From the NCBI GenBank assembly GCA_037957365.1, contig JARHVA010003166.1:1679501-1743500 (forward strand): DNA of 64,000 bases, given 5' to 3'. The translations under genes and the position numbers were made by a program. This DNA comes from Torreya grandis. Its lineage: Eukaryota; Streptophyta; Pinopsida; Cupressales; Taxaceae. Positions 14,460 to 27,819 of the stretch are shown in pieces; the first letter of the stretch is position 1, and the number at the start of each line of letters is the position of its first letter. The notes beneath the pieces are model-generated. The model was not told where the DNA came from. It did no database searches and saw nothing but the letters and a program-made list of their open reading frames with translations.

Positions 14460-15280
14460 TGTGCAACAAATTTTAAGTCTTTGTAAATATTATCAAAGAG
14501 ACAATAAAAACCCAAAACTTGATGGTACCAATATGAATGGATAGAGGAGATAAATCAAAGAAATTAGAACATTCTTACCATCTTCTTTACCTTCTCATGC
14601 CTCCATTCCAAGATTTGAATTTAAATGACTCAATGCAAAAGCTTTATTGTTGGATTGCTTGTGAGACTTTGAAAATGGCTTCTACTAGATGTGTGATGGA
14701 GATAATGGCTTCAAATGGACACTAGAATACTATTATGGATGCTATAGGAGTTCTTAATGGCTTTCTAGACAATTTCTTATTAGTCTAGTGAGTAGAGGGA
14801 GAGCTTAGTTTTATAGGAAAATGGGGGGAGGATCAAGGGTCCAAAATCAAACTTGGGCCTTTGAGATCTAGGGCTAGGAAATTTCCATTAAATTTTTAAT
14901 TCCATGAAAATATCTAGAATTAGAGAATTATAGAAAATGGACCAATTTGGGGAAGATTTCTAGAATCCTCCAATTTTAAAAATCTACCCATAGGGTTTAG
15001 GGTTTTAGGAAAGGCTAGTGTAGGGTGGTAGGTGGGTGGTTGGATTATTTTTGAATTTAAAATTGGGTAGTGGGATTAGCGAATAGGTTATTAGGTAATG
15101 GGGTTTTATTAAAGGTTTAATGAGAGGATTAATTGATCTTAAGATGGGTGAAAAGTTTATGTGGGATATAAGAATGGGATATGGGTATTAGGCTAATAGT
15201 TAAAATAGCTAGGATATATAGGAATTAGGCCAAATTAGTAGGAATTCGTATAATTAATGAGGCAAGCATATTTTAATGCA
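14460..15280 (-). repeat. Element D 5' LTR (right copy)
   Basis: Partner of 4051-4793 with many scattered differences. The PBS adjacency at 14457 identifies it as the 5' LTR. It keeps the segment (about 14760-14890) deleted from the left copy. Confidence 0.82.
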
Positions 15281-17634
15281 TATAGGTATAGAGTTACATA
15301 ACCTAGTTATCTATTTAAAATTTGATAAATATCCTACACAGACATATACAAACACTAAGTTTAGGCTACTTGTACATAGGTTGATTTCACCAAATTTGGT
15401 TAGTATTACAGTTTACACTGACTTAATCTAGTAAGTATTCAACCTATCCAAGAAAAACTATTTAAAAAAATCAAATGTAACTTTAGGGTTGACCCATTTG
15501 ACTATTATTTTGGTGCTGTGAGAAATTACCCAATAAAAATCATATATAAACAAATCAAGTTCTCATTCAAAATCAACTAGGGGGACTTATTTTAAACACA
15601 TATATAGACTATTGCACATTGATAAAGTCTTCCATATTATTTCCAAATTTAAAAGTATCACTAGGATCATTCACAATCCAAGTTTAAAGTACACTAAAGC
15701 CAAGTTAAATCAAACAATGTCAAGTATTGAAGATAAATAATTAGTTTCATACGTATAGTGAACATCACAATTTCAAAATCGCATTAGGTAGGATAATTAC
15801 ATGAGGTTTGATTTATCTCCTCACATTTTTGGATATGTAAACAATAGGAAATAATCAATGGGGGTGATTGGGGTCATCTCAACCCATTACACTTTCATAG
15901 TTTTTACAGGTTTATATCCCACACTAGCACACCTAGGGTTTCAAGGTAAAGGATATTGATTTCTAGAGTTGCGCATCATTAGAGTTCAAAATCAAAAATA
16001 TAGAGCATAAAAATATAGGTGAAGGTGAATGTATGGTCATAGTCCATCATTTTTACATAGGTCAATACTAACCAACACAATTCATTATCAATTAGTGATG
16101 TTGACCTAATCCAGCAGAACCAACCTTATCAAATAGAGAATCATTTATGTAATCAAATGAACCTTGTGCATATTTTATCCTAATTTCCACTTCCAAAATA
16201 TAGTCGCAATTAGACAGTCACCCATAAAATCTAAGTATTCATATATTTTTTGTACTTAATATATTTAGCTTATGTCATTTATCAAATCATTGTAATCAAT
16301 TTTAGTATTTTACATTCAAATGTATGCTTCAATGCCATATCTTATAATCTGAATTATTATACAATTTTTATTATTAATTATATTAATTGATCTTAATCAA
16401 ATTATATTAAAACTATTAGTGAACATGATTATTAATTAAATCATCCTTATAAGGTTTGGAATTTTTTGTCCTAGGGTTTCAAATTTCATTTAAGATTTTC
16501 ATACATAAAAATTATTTTTGCCTTTAAATGGTTTTATATTTTTTGTTTTATAATTTCAGATCTAATTCTTGATTTATTTACATAAAGAATATTTTCTCTT
16601 TTGGCCCTATCCTTCCATGAGGGTTTTCTTTATTAGGGTTATTCTTTAATTGGATGACATTTGGATCAAAACATATCTATTTTTAAAACTCTTCAATTTT
16701 TTTCTAGTTGTATTAAGTGGATGAAAAGTTATTTTTTTTTGCCAAGATACTATATATATATATATATTTTTAAATTTACATTTTACTATTTTTAGTAAAT
16801 TCAGCCTACATGAGGATGGTATTCCTATTTTCAAATTAATTTGTGGGTTTCATCTATCTACTTTTTTTATCAAAAAATTATTTTGGATTCCAAATCTTCC
16901 TCATAATTGTATTAAAGTGGTTGGTTAATTTTTTACCTTTAAATATCTTTACTTAATCATATTATGCCTTAGATATACCTCACTAGCTTTCTTAATGCAT
17001 AATAAATATAAAATAAATAACTAATTATAAAACCCTAGCCACTTGAAGCATATGGTTTCTTAGATTATTATTTATAACTTTATTCAATGTGATGATAGAT
17101 ACTTTCCCTTGAAGGAGGTCTATGTTGTCACTATCCCAATTGTTAAGGTGATCCATCTGATATTAAAAAATAGATGTTGTCTAAATGTTCCTCCACATCC
17201 CAACCACCTCCCAAAAACCCTCTTTATGGACTTTATATGATTATGAAATCATAAGTACCTAAGGCTTGTGATTGTGATTCCCTTCAAGATCAAATAATCA
17301 ATATGAGAATGCATATAGAGGAGTTTTGAAATAAAAATCAATATTTCATTTTAAGGATCACATCACTTAAAAATAAGATCCCATATATAAACAATCTAAA
17401 ACATGTCTGTGCCAATCATATATCTACATATCTATCTAGATATTTTATCCATGAAAAGACTAATCTCAATATTAGAATCCAAAACATGAGATATATAAAA
17501 CTAATTATTCTAAAAGTGTACATAAAGATAATAAGAGTTCAAGTGAGATTCAAAGGAAAATGCTTTGAAACAAGTACACATTATCTCCTATGCATCCTTT
17601 AAGAAAATAAAAATACTATTGTGCATATCATATA
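15281..17634. other. AT-rich sequence without recognisable genes
   Basis: No supported gene or element. T-rich plus strand in 16440-17000. A short TA run lies at 16751-16767. Confidence 0.5.
16751..16767. repeat. (TA)n microsatellite
   Basis: Eight TA units ahead of a T run. Confidence 0.9.
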
Positions 17635-18130
17635 ATGCATGAACATTATATGAATAATTTTTGGGCTTTCAAGAACAAAATACAAAGTATAATTGATACT
17701 GGTATTCATATACTAGATACATCAATCAAACCATCCCCTGATTCAAGAAAAACTTCTATAATCAAACAACCTACTCACACTATGATTGCATTTCATAAGG
17801 AACAAGTGCAAATAGAACAAAAAGAAAATTATAAAAATCAAAGGTTATGAAAGGAATAATTAGAACAATAAAAGTTACAAAAGGAAAAATAAAAACAAGG
17901 TTATAAAAGGAATAAATAAAAAATGAAAGATTACAAAAAAAACAAGAGGAAAACAAAATATTACATAAAGAAAAAGTACAAAAGGAAAAATTATATAAGA
18001 AAAGGTTAAAAAGGGAAGAAATTAAAAAAGAAAGGTTACAAAAGGAAAATTTTAGAACAAGAAATGTTGCAAAAATTATAACAAGATAAGGTATATCAAG
18101 ATAAGTTACAAAATCAACTCAAGATAAACA
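17635..18130 (+). pseudogene. Decayed reading frame with coiled-coil-like repeat, unrecognised
   Basis: The frame opens at 17635, runs 71 codons to a stop at 17848, and continues in the same register with stops that look like decayed Gln or Glu codons. From about 17800 it is built of repeated Lys, Glu, Gln and Leu words (KEQVQIEQKE, LEQ, KLQKEK), mirrored in the DNA by repeats of GGTTACAAAAGGAAAA spaced 25-45 bases apart. Such composition predicts a long charged alpha helix or coiled coil. I cannot assign a family. It lies left of element A and so could be an upstream part of the element whose protease fragment (F) lies right of A, but nothing links them directly. The alternative is simple A/G-rich repeat with no coding history. 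Confidence 0.3.
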
Positions 18131-19890
18131 AGACAACATCCTTAAGAAAGGGTTTCACATGAAGGAAAAAAAATGTATACTTAAAATGGATAATGTCATA
18201 AGTTTAATTTGAAATGAAGAAACTAAAAGTCCTTCATCATATCAAGAACATTTCACTATCACCACTCACATAGATGGAAAGTAATGTACCAATGTCAAGG
18301 TTCTCAACTACTAATAAAATAAGTTTTATACTATTCATTTTACTGTATCTCTTGGATATCACCACAAATACATAGATTAGACTAATGCCTCCATATTATG
18401 TGTAGGATAAATCAAGTTGATAGTAATGTTTGTTTCAATAATGTGTCATCATGTATTGAACATTATTCCTAATATAGGTGCATAAAAGTGTTTCTTCAAG
18501 GATTATGGTTGAAATCAATGGGGGAAATAATTGATAAAAACAAAGGTTGAATTACATTTGATCATGAAGGCAAGGCTAATACAATTTCAAAAGAAGGAAA
18601 ATTATATTTAGACTAATAAAACTATATGGAAGCTATTTATTGATTAATAATCATGATACAAAGGATGATATATTTGATATATAAATTCAAATACATGGTA
18701 TAATTAATTATATATAATATATTAAAGAAAATTAATGTATCATACATCACATCAGTGTGAGTATCCCTAAAATTACAATATTGTAGATGATATTGATGAC
18801 TTATTTAAAACCTCAGTCTTGTATACTTGGAAAACTTATACCTTGACTATTCCTTTCATTTATACATACCTACATACAACCTACATCGATGTAAGTATCC
18901 TACCATAACACAAGTATATAATGCCATAAAGTTATCCAATTTTTAAATTAAATGTATTCTTATGGTCATACAAAGTGTTTTAATGAAATATATTATCCAA
19001 GGGGATTAGTATTAATATAATATAAATACTCATTCATTCCTAACCTATCAAAAACCTAACAAAAACCTAAGCATTGATATCACATGACATTCAAAGAGAA
19101 TTCAAGTGAACAAAGCTTTCTTATTTTATCATATTTTCATATCAATCATAAGAACACATTTATAGGTTTGAAGTACTAAAGGAGTATCCCAATATCATAA
19201 TTTTACAAGTTTTAAGCTAGGTCAATATTTTAATTTAATTTAGCATATTGCATCCTTATGCACATACAAGCCAACATATAGGGGATAACTAAATAAGTAT
19301 GAGGCCCTCTTCAAAGTATTAGATATGTAGGCAATGCTTATTGATAGATGGGTCTTTGGGGTAAATTGAAACCATGTGCCTACTAACCCATTTTTACCAC
19401 AACCATTATGAAGATAAATAACTTGGGTTTTTTAATTTGACAAGGAATGATAGTCCATGACTTAGATCTGAATGCACTAGATCAAAGCTGACATAGAACC
19501 CAAAAACATCTAGGTGGTCACATCTAGTTTTAGAAGGTATTTTGTAATAGACACATGCATCTAATCTAAATAGTAGCATTTACGTAACTATCCTAGGTTG
19601 AAATAATTTTTCATATCTATAAGTTACTTAATCTAAAATTTGGATACTATTCTAGAGTATTCTTCTAGTCTACTCCATACCTATGTTAGATTCAGATATT
19701 TATTAGCATTAAAACTAAGTACCTTATTTTCATTATCATTATAATGTCTATCATAGATGTAATTTATATTTTTAGAATATATCAACATTTAATTCATAAT
19801 ATTATTTATCTAAGTTCAAAAATTAATTGGTCTACTATAGATCTATTTATCACCTTCATTTCTATATTATTAATCCTATCTATCCTTATA
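18131..19890. other. AT-rich sequence, left flank of element A
   Basis: No recognised gene. A weak plus-strand continuity at 18480-18620 includes ITFDHEGKANTISKEGKLY, interrupted by stops, but I cannot match it to a known domain. Confidence 0.35.
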
Positions 19891-19895
19891 GGATA
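19891..19895. repeat. Element A target-site duplication, left copy (GGATA)
   Basis: Directly precedes the TG of the left LTR. The counterpart after the right LTR is GGATC (54782-54786), 4 of 5 identical. Confidence 0.65.
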
Positions 19896-21376
19896 TGTAG
19901 CTCCAAGAATATGAATAGAGCGACTAGGGTTTGGCAGGGGGTACATAGGGTATTTAATAAAACACATAGAAGGATAATAGGCTCAGGGACACTATGGGAT
20001 ACTCATTATCAATAAAGGCTATCTAATTTTCTAACTTGCACCAAGCTATAGATAGACTCATAAACTAGGTTAGAGCTAGTGTGATCAAGTGCAAAAAGGA
20101 CATACATATCTCTAATGGATATAAATAGAGTAAATAAATTAATAAGTGAGTGAAATTAAATTAATAAATAATAGGAAATCAAACTATCTAAATAAGTTAA
20201 CACTAGCAAGCAAAGAAAATGATTTAGAAACATGCAACGCTATGGAAATGAAAGACAATTTTGAATGAAAGATGTTTTTAGAGGGAAAATGCATATACAA
20301 TTTAGAAATATAAACTAATTTTTTTTTTAGAAATTAAGATAAACCCTATCATTTAATATTAATCCTAATAGTATATTACACTAAGATATCAAAATAGTTT
20401 TACATTACAGAGCAAGGTACCCTCCAATCATGCTCAAACATAATGTAAGAATTTTACCAATAATGAGTCTAAGTTTGATCCAATGCTAAGGAAAATTGAG
20501 ATATAGTGTAGATATCTATCCAATATAATATAAAAAATTAAAGATAGGTGAATTAAAAATAACTAAGGGATGTAGAGGCTAATCCAAGTGCACAAATCAG
20601 GTGCAATGTCAATCAAAAGAGCCAATAGTAAACGACAGTGCATGCAATAATAAATGAATAGAAGGTAAACCAATTTAGGCTAAAAAAAAATATAAGTATA
20701 TGAATATCCAAGGGGGAGAGGTAAAGATATTTTAATAACCATGTAGCATGTAGTATAGGAGATTAATAGAGGTGAAAAACTTATAGGAATCAAGAATAGA
20801 CCAAGAAAGGTGAAGGACTGTTAAGATGTCTAGATGAGAGTCAAGAAGATCCAAGATAATTCCAAGGGATAAATAAGAAATAAAGGAGGAATAAATATAT
20901 GATTTAATGACCAATAAAAATATAATTATTCATGTTTATACCTCATATAGGGAAACCAAGGGAAATATCCTTCCAAAACTAGCTATTTCTGGTTGTTGTG
21001 CAACATCCAAACATGAAAATGGGTAATGATTAAAAAGTCATGGCATAGGCCATAGATTTGGGGTAGATAAACCCATGTCCTAGAATTATAATCCATAAAT
21101 TATGGGAGAAAAAACCATATAATGGGCTAAATCATGCCAAAAAGGTCTAAAATAACTCTAGAATAGGCCCTAGAGAGCCCAAAAAGGCCTGAAAAGGCCT
21201 AAATGAGTGTCAGGGTGTCCAACAAAGGGTGATAAGGCTTAGAATGGTGCTCAAAATTAGGGGAAAACTCAAAATTATTTATTAAGATAAAATAGGAATC
21301 ATAATGAATAATAGGATACATAATGAGTATATATGTAATCATAGGGAGGAATAGGGTCACAAGAAGTACAGTTACA
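19896..21376 (-). repeat. Element A 3' LTR (left copy)
   Basis: Matches 53335-54781 along its length, including shared words AGGATAATAGGCT near 19970 and GATGTCTAGATGAGAGTC near 20825. No strong polypurine tract is visible just inside it (minus strand CTTTGTGGAATA only). Confidence 0.9.
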
Positions 21377-23989
21377 TATTCCACAAAGGTACAAGCAATT
21401 AGTGTTAAAATGAAAAAATAATGATGTGTAGTACTTAGAAGCCACATAAAATAAAAGAAAATAAATAGCTAAAATATAAAAGATAACATTACCTGCACTT
21501 ACTAGATAAGGATGACAGTGGAAAAAGTTGACAACATGATCCATGGGTGAAAGTTTAAATGCTACATAATCCAAATCTAAGTCTAGCTCTATCTCTAGCT
21601 CCTACATATAAGGGACACAAGTGATATCAAATCATAAAATATAAAATGACATTCACTAGAGCATCATCTCTAATATTCTACCTAAGAAGGATATATGTGA
21701 CCTAAACATCCTTAAAAGAAGAGAGAAAATCATGTCCTACCTCAAAGAGGGGGAACAAATTAGAGCTAAGGATAAAATAGGAAATAATGAGCTAAGACAC
21801 ATATATGAGTGAGTTGGAGAAAAACTACACATATCATGTGCCTAGAACATAAACATCTGTCAAAACACCAATGATTACATGATACTCGATTGCATTATTC
21901 ATCTCACTGGTAAGGACGTAACCAACTACAATAAGCTCATAGTACCAAGGGTCATCAATAATCTAAGTAGAAATAATGGATCTTGGGTTGCCTCAACTAC
22001 CACCATTATTTTGAGTCACCAATAAAATGTGAACCATGATGGGGGTCAAGGATGCAAGAAAACACCATGGAAAGATTGTCTTGACATAGAGCAGTATAAG
22101 TGAGTTGCATAAGGGAGACAAAAAACATAATCAAGTCACAATCGAGGGGTGAAGACCAACACTAACTATGGGATGAGGTGATGAAGGGTTGTAGGATATC
22201 CATGAAAGGATGAATACTAGTTAGTGAAGATTAGAGCAAGTCCTAGAAAAACCAAAACCATGAACCCACACCTAAAAGAACCATAATGAAAGAGGAAGAG
22301 GGAATTAGTATAGATCAAATATGAATGAGATGAGAAACTATTGACTAAAAGAAGAAGAGAGATCAATTTCTATCCCAAGGTGTATCCATTAAAGAGTATA
22401 TGGGATTGAAAATACAAAGGACCTATAGGTCCAAAATATTAGAACAATCCCAAATCACACCCAAAGAGGCCTTAAAGAGAGAAATGGACTCCATCATTAC
22501 ATATAGAATGGTCAAAAACCTTTAAGATGAAGGTTTTATGGTTATATGATTAATAATGGAATGAAATAGAGGATAAGAGAGGGAAAAAAGAAGGATTCTA
22601 GTCTAAGTATAGGCCTACCTAGGCAAACCCATGGCTTGAATCACTACTAGTCCATGGGGGCCATGACTTGGCCCACTGCCAGGCCATGGCTTAGCCCAAA
22701 AAACCATGAATTAGGCTATAAAGGGCCAAAAAAAAAGCCTAAGGAGCTTGGCAAGGCCCAAAACTTGCCCAAAAAAGAATAAGAGGGGGGAATAAGAAAA
22801 ACATGTTGGTTAAACACATTTATCTAATTTCAATATGTGCACGACTAATCTATGGTCATGTTTCTCTCTCATGCAAATGTGAGGAGGAGTTAGAGTGATA
22901 GAGGTAGGAAAGACATCTTAGCTATTAGAGTCATCACCACTATTTAGGGGTTAATTGAGAGAGTGTCTCAATGATAATTACAATGAGATGTGAGGAGGGG
23001 TGATAAGAGGCCCATGATAGATGAAGACTATCTAGGGAAGGCTAGATCAATTTGTAAGCAATGACAACCACTAACCCACACCACCTATAAGAATTAAAAA
23101 AAAGAGAGAGGGATCAAATAGAGGGATAACTACTAGAAATTAGTATCCTAACCAACTAAAAGAAGCAAAAGACTCTAATTTTATCCCAAGTTAAATCTAA
23201 AGAGGAGTGCACAAGCCAAACAACTACAAAAACCCACAAGGTATGATGATATTTCCAAGAGAGGGACAATCCACCAAATAAGGGCTTAAGGAGGGTATTT
23301 TGGTAAGTTTTGAGGCTCATCAAAGTACCATAGGCCCAGGCCTAGGCCTACCCCTAAGGGTCAGACATTGATTCACCCTAAATAGAGGCCTACCCCTAAG
23401 ATATGCCATTACTTAGCCTATAAAGAGGCCAAATAAAAGGGAAAAGGAAGGAAGGAGATATATAATTTATATCTTTAGGTTCACCAGTCATGACTTGAAA
23501 CATAGGAGTGCTAAAGTTAGGGTCATTATTGGTGAACAAGACCCATAAAACCAAACAAGTTAGAGGATGGAGGTGCATATGATGCATGTGAATACGATTC
23601 TTTTAATCTCTCATCTCATTGATAGGGCTGTGTGATATATTATGGATGGAAAAACACTCAAGATCAAACTCAATGACTAGCAATCTCCATGAGAGATGTG
23701 TTACAAGAGATAATACTTTGATGGGAAGCTTGACATTAGAGGAGATATCTTGAAAGAGGTCTCTAAAAATAGAAGAGCTAACTTATCACCATAGGGAAGG
23801 AGAGGGAGTTGGAAAATATATGACAAACTTTGAAGGAGTGAATGTTGATTGGTTCTCTACTAGATCAAAACACTCATCCTTGAGAAAACAAGATTTAGAG
23901 GTAAGAGCCTTGGGTAAACCCACATGTCCCAATGAGGAGACATCCAAAGATTTATTAGAGAGATTTGTATTCACATAGATAAATTCTTA
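21377..23989 (-). other. Element A interior downstream of protease; no RT or integrase seen
   Basis: This 2.6 kb should hold pol if A were autonomous. I find no DFRxLN, YxDD, TKW or NGxxE motif on the minus strand. Frames of about 60-90 codons (21199-21574, 23396-23587, 23786-23974) give no recognisable domain. The 22600-23400 part has GGCC-containing words (AGGCCTA, TTGGCCCA). Confidence 0.5.
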
Positions 23990-24400
23990 GGGATCTAGGT
24001 TTGCTTCCATGGTATGAACCTTACCTTCGTGCATGAACTAGACCATGCAAAATGTTGATGATGTGATGGCTTGCATGGTAATGGTCCAAGGAAAACTAAG
24101 GATCATGTTGTATGAGAGATCCAAGTCTATCACATAAAACTTGATCCTAACTATTTTGGGGATGAACATGACCCAAAGCTTCACATTTCCCACCAGTACA
24201 ACCATGTTGTTGTTGAAACCAACATAGTTATGGAAAGAATCAAAGGTCTTATTCTAATTAATCCTAAGCTTATTGAACACACATAGGGATATGATGTTCA
24301 ATATGGCTCCTTTGTCAACAATGCATCTACTGACACAATAATCATTGATGAAGGTCTCAATGTAGAGCAGGAACCTAAACCTCTTTACAATAACCAAAGT
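23990..24400 (-). pseudogene. Element A retropepsin (aspartic protease) remnant
   Basis: Minus-strand translation shows RFRFLLYIETFIN, then CIVDKGAILNIISLCVFNKL (around 24340-24270), then VGNVKLWVMFIP and VIDLDLSHTT (about 24130-24110). In plant Ty3/gypsy proteases the active-site Asp sits in a (V/I)D(N/G/S)G(A/S) motif followed by LNI, and a 'YNxxLGRPW' motif closes the domain. The Asp is kept as VDKGA, while the closing motif is reduced to a trace near 24060. The enzyme would have cut the element polyprotein during particle maturation. Several stops interrupt it. Confidence 0.6.
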
Positions 24401-25069
24401 ATCTAAAACTGAGGTAGGTTCAAAAGACAACATGGGAGGATGAGGGTTATCATAATGTTGGAGTTACACAAAACCTTGACATCATCCCATAATGGACCCT
24501 CATGAGAAGGACAAAGCTCATCAAAAATGAGAACCCTTTGCTTAGGGTAAAGATGAATAAGGTCCCAAATGGAAATCCTAGTTGAAAGGCTATAAAATTC
24601 CTGTATGATAGAGTACAAACACTATCTAGCCTAGGGAGGGATGTTAATTCAAAATTCAAATTTGACTTTGCGGTTCCCTACTCCTATGGGTTTGGTAGGA
24701 GGCCTTGCACCACTAGTATCTCTAATGGGTTTGGTGGCCTAACCTAAGCACATGTTGACAAAGCACTCATACCTAGTAGAGGCTATGTCGATAGTAAAAA
24801 TGATCACTTTGATCTCACATTTGGCCTTTTATTTTGGGTCAACTTGAGAAGAGAAGTTAGAAGAGGTAGAATAGAAATAAGAGGAATGATGGGCCTTAGC
24901 CTTGGATTTTTTTTCTTCTTCTTATTCTTTTCATTATCATGGTTAGATAGAGGCTCATTGAACACATTCAATTTATGGTTGGCTTTCGTAAATGGAGAAA
25001 TTTGATGAGGAGGGAAGGCTTTCACACCAAAATTTTGGGCAACACAATTCTCATCATTATGGCCCTTCA

Positions 25070-25362
25070 TCCTATGGAAGTTAAAAATTTGGTGTTGTCA
25101 CAAAGGAACACCATCCATAGTTTCACAATGCTCATTTTAAAGGCCTTATTTTTAGTTGGCATTTTACTCAGAGCATTGACCTCATGGCTATCCTTTTTGT
25201 CCTTTTCAAGGGAAGGATTAGTGACATCATCACTAGTCACATTGTGGTTGTGATCATGTGAAGAGGATGAATTTTGGGTTGTCACATGATGAATGCCTAT
25301 ACGTACCCTGAGGACTTTAATATTAAGATACTCATTAATAAATTCAAAATAATAGGTGGGTT
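25070..25362 (-). pseudogene. Element A gag, part downstream of the B insertion
   Basis: Open minus-strand frame (25384-25067) whose part left of 25362 continues the gag reading cut by element B. It gives YYFEFINEYLNIKVLRV and then a hydrophilic Ser, His, Asn and Asp rich linker. No clear zinc knuckle survives. The B target duplication GGGTT lies exactly at its right edge. Confidence 0.5.
25358..25362. repeat. Element B target-site duplication, left copy (GGGTT)
   Basis: Identical to 36041-36045. Confidence 0.95.
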
Positions 25363-27540
25363 TGTTAGCCATTTTGGCCCACATACCAAGCTTTGCCTAG
25401 ACCTAAAGAGAATCCTAGTAGGGTCCCAATTGGTGAGTAGATCAAATGGCTTAGAAGTAAGCTCAACATTGTAAAAAGAGGGATCTAGGAAGATCTTTAG
25501 AAGGTTCATAAGCATTTAAAGGTATGTAAAAGTTTCACAATCCTTAGAAATTCATTAAAACTTTGAAGGGATGATCAAAGGATGAATTTAACAAGTTTGA
25601 AGGATCAAATTGTCACCAAGACATCATGTAGAAGTGAGTAGATCAACTTTTCTAAGCATTTTTTATCTTCACTCAAGAATCCCCCATGAGACAAAAGATT
25701 AAAACACCATGGAGCTCTTCATGCCTAGATCATATCCTAAAAATTTCATACCTACATTATCTCTTAAATAATTGGCATTGAATTTGGCCACTTATTTCAA
25801 GCCCAAGTTATAAAGCTTCAAAGTTACACTTATAGTATTGGACATTCATGAAAATGCCAAATTCAAGATCAACATTTGGCTTCAAATATTGATGGTCATG
25901 CAGATGTCAATGATGATCATGAAAATGTCAATTTATGGGTGCATGGATTTCAAACTTGAGACACAAAAAATTACCATTAGGGTTAAAAAATACTAATATG
26001 GTCATGTAGACATCAAATACATTCATGTAGATGTCAAATAAAAGCATATGGACATTAATTTTAAGCTCGTGAGCTAGCCATTTGAGTTCAAATGGTAGGT
26101 CTACGCAAATCATTGGTCTATGTTCATTTGTACATATTGATCCAATGGTGTGGGATTGATTCAACATTTCAAAGGATCTTCATGGTAGGAAATCAATGAA
26201 TTTCATTTGTTCATACCAAGGAGAACAATGGCATGTAGGAGGTCAAAAAGATCAGAATCTGATAATGGAGATTTGTGAGGCCAATGAGAGTAAATATAGG
26301 TTGGATTAATCTGATTAGTATAAATTAATTATCGATGGCCAAAAACTAAACCTAGGAAGCATTCCTATTAGAAATTAAATAAGAAAGGTTTGACGAAAGC
26401 ATGGAGCTGAGTTTGAGTCTAGCTCAAGTTGAAATAGATCTAATTTTTTGAAGTATTCTACCAAAGCAGACATGTAGACTTCAATGGATTCATTTCTAGA
26501 GATAGATGCATGAAAGTGACCCTTATCTCCACTCTTTCATGCCTTAATAAACTAGTAAATATTAGTTAGTACCATGACAAAAATCTAACATATTGATCTA
26601 ATGGTTGTAACTAAATTGATGCCTAAACCCAACTTGGAATAACTTGATCCCACTATTGAAACCATAAAGAAGATTAGTGAAGGAATAATGTAGTAGTGTA
26701 ATGTACTAAAGTAACCTAGACCAATTAATAAGTTTGAAAGAGCATAAATGTAGAGGTAGTTGTAACTAAAATTTAAATGGAGTTATACTCATTTTGATTC
26801 CTTTTTTCAGCACTAGAATCCCTCTCTTACTCCCTTTTCTTTTATAAATATATCCTTTGAGCTATTATAAAATATCCCTCAGGCTTGTATGACTAGACTT
26901 AGCCAAAAAATTTATTCTACACCTATTGGAGTAATAAATAGAGCATTTTTTAGTTGTTTATTAATCTTTTCTTAGTGTTTTGTATTTGTTTAATATGCAA
27001 AAGTAGTTGTCATCTTCCCTTTGTAGGTCCAAGTTCAACCTAAGTGCTAATAAACTTTTATTTTAGGTCATCTAGTGTCTTAAGCTTGATGTCTTAAGTA
27101 TAGAGTGGATAGTTTACTATAAGTGCTTCCAATCAAGCCTTACCCTCATTTCCCTCCAACCTAAGTCCATCAAATTGACCTCTAGGTGAAACATTATTTC
27201 TAGGAAAACATTATAGACACTAAATTAGTTCTATTCATAATCTATTATTGTGATAATGAGTTCAATATTGAGAGTGGATCTTTGAACATTCGATGCATCA
27301 CACCATGTTAAAATAGGTTTAATTTTATGCAATCCCTTGGATCTTTTCACCCCAACTTGTTTAAGCCTTAGAAAGAGAGGTCCAAACTATAATATCTAAA
27401 GAACTAGCCTCATTAAAAAACCCTAGAGGTCTAGTCTAGATATAAGCATCCGATGGCCTTAGATCATGTCCATGTTAGTCCAGGTATGAGTTAGAATTGA
27501 GAAATCTAACCTTTATTGGGTTTTATATAGATAGCTAATA
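25363..27540 (+). repeat. Element B 5' LTR
   Basis: Begins TGTTAGCCATTTTGG and ends AGATAGCTAATA. It matches 33894-36040, which begins TGTTGGCCATTTTGG and ends AGATAGCTAACA. Carries a TATA box at 26843. Confidence 0.95.
26843..26850 (+). promoter_or_regulatory. Element B LTR TATA box
   Basis: TATAAATA preceded by a pyrimidine-rich stretch. The same motif in the same context occurs in the 3' LTR at 35341-35348, which supports a real promoter element. Confidence 0.7.
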
Positions 27541-27543
27541 GTT

Positions 27544-27563
27544 TTGGCACACTCAATGGGACC
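27544..27563 (+). promoter_or_regulatory. Element B primer-binding site
   Basis: TTGGCACACTCAATGGGACC three bases after the 5' LTR. Aligns with the sites of A, C, D and E. Confidence 0.75.
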
Positions 27564-27819
27564 ACTTATTCACATAAAGTGAATCATTTTTAGATTGCAT
27601 ACTTTTCATGACCCTAAGAGTTGTCACAAGATCCTATACAAAAGGGAAGGAGGTAGATTTTTATGAGCTATCTTTCCAATAAACAAAGAATAAGAAAGCC
27701 TCTCAGTCAAATCCTACACCTACACCTCTTGTTCCCCCTATTTTTGTATAAAATCCTCCTATTCAAGCTAATTTTGTTCAGCTAAAAAATATTGTAAATC
27801 CCATACCTCAGATGGATTT

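Larger units (their letters stand above)
4051..15280 (-). mobile_element. Element D: LTR retrotransposon, minus strand, probably non-autonomous
   Basis: Seen: two similar direct repeats (4051-4793 and 14460-15280), both beginning TGTGCA and ending TTTTAATGCA on the plus strand. Orientation is minus on three grounds: a PBS-like site abuts the inner edge of the right repeat, a G-rich polypurine tract on the minus strand abuts the inner edge of the left repeat, and a minus-strand gag remnant lies at 8740-9427. Known: gag, PBS and PPT in this order define a Ty3/gypsy-type LTR element. The 3.9 kb between gag and the 3' LTR shows no RT, RNase H or IN motif, so I infer a derivative lacking pol or one decayed past recognition. 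The 5-mers outside the element (GGTAC left, TATAG right) do not match, so no target duplication supports the outer ends. Confidence 0.72.

Noticed and set aside
24804..25474. Plus-strand frames of 92 and 66 codons
   Set aside because: Shadows of the minus-strand A gag and of the B LTR edge; no domain.
27541..27570. tRNA gene fragment at the LTR edge
   Set aside because: Only about 20 bases resemble a tRNA 3' end complement, which is what a primer-binding site is; no cloverleaf follows.
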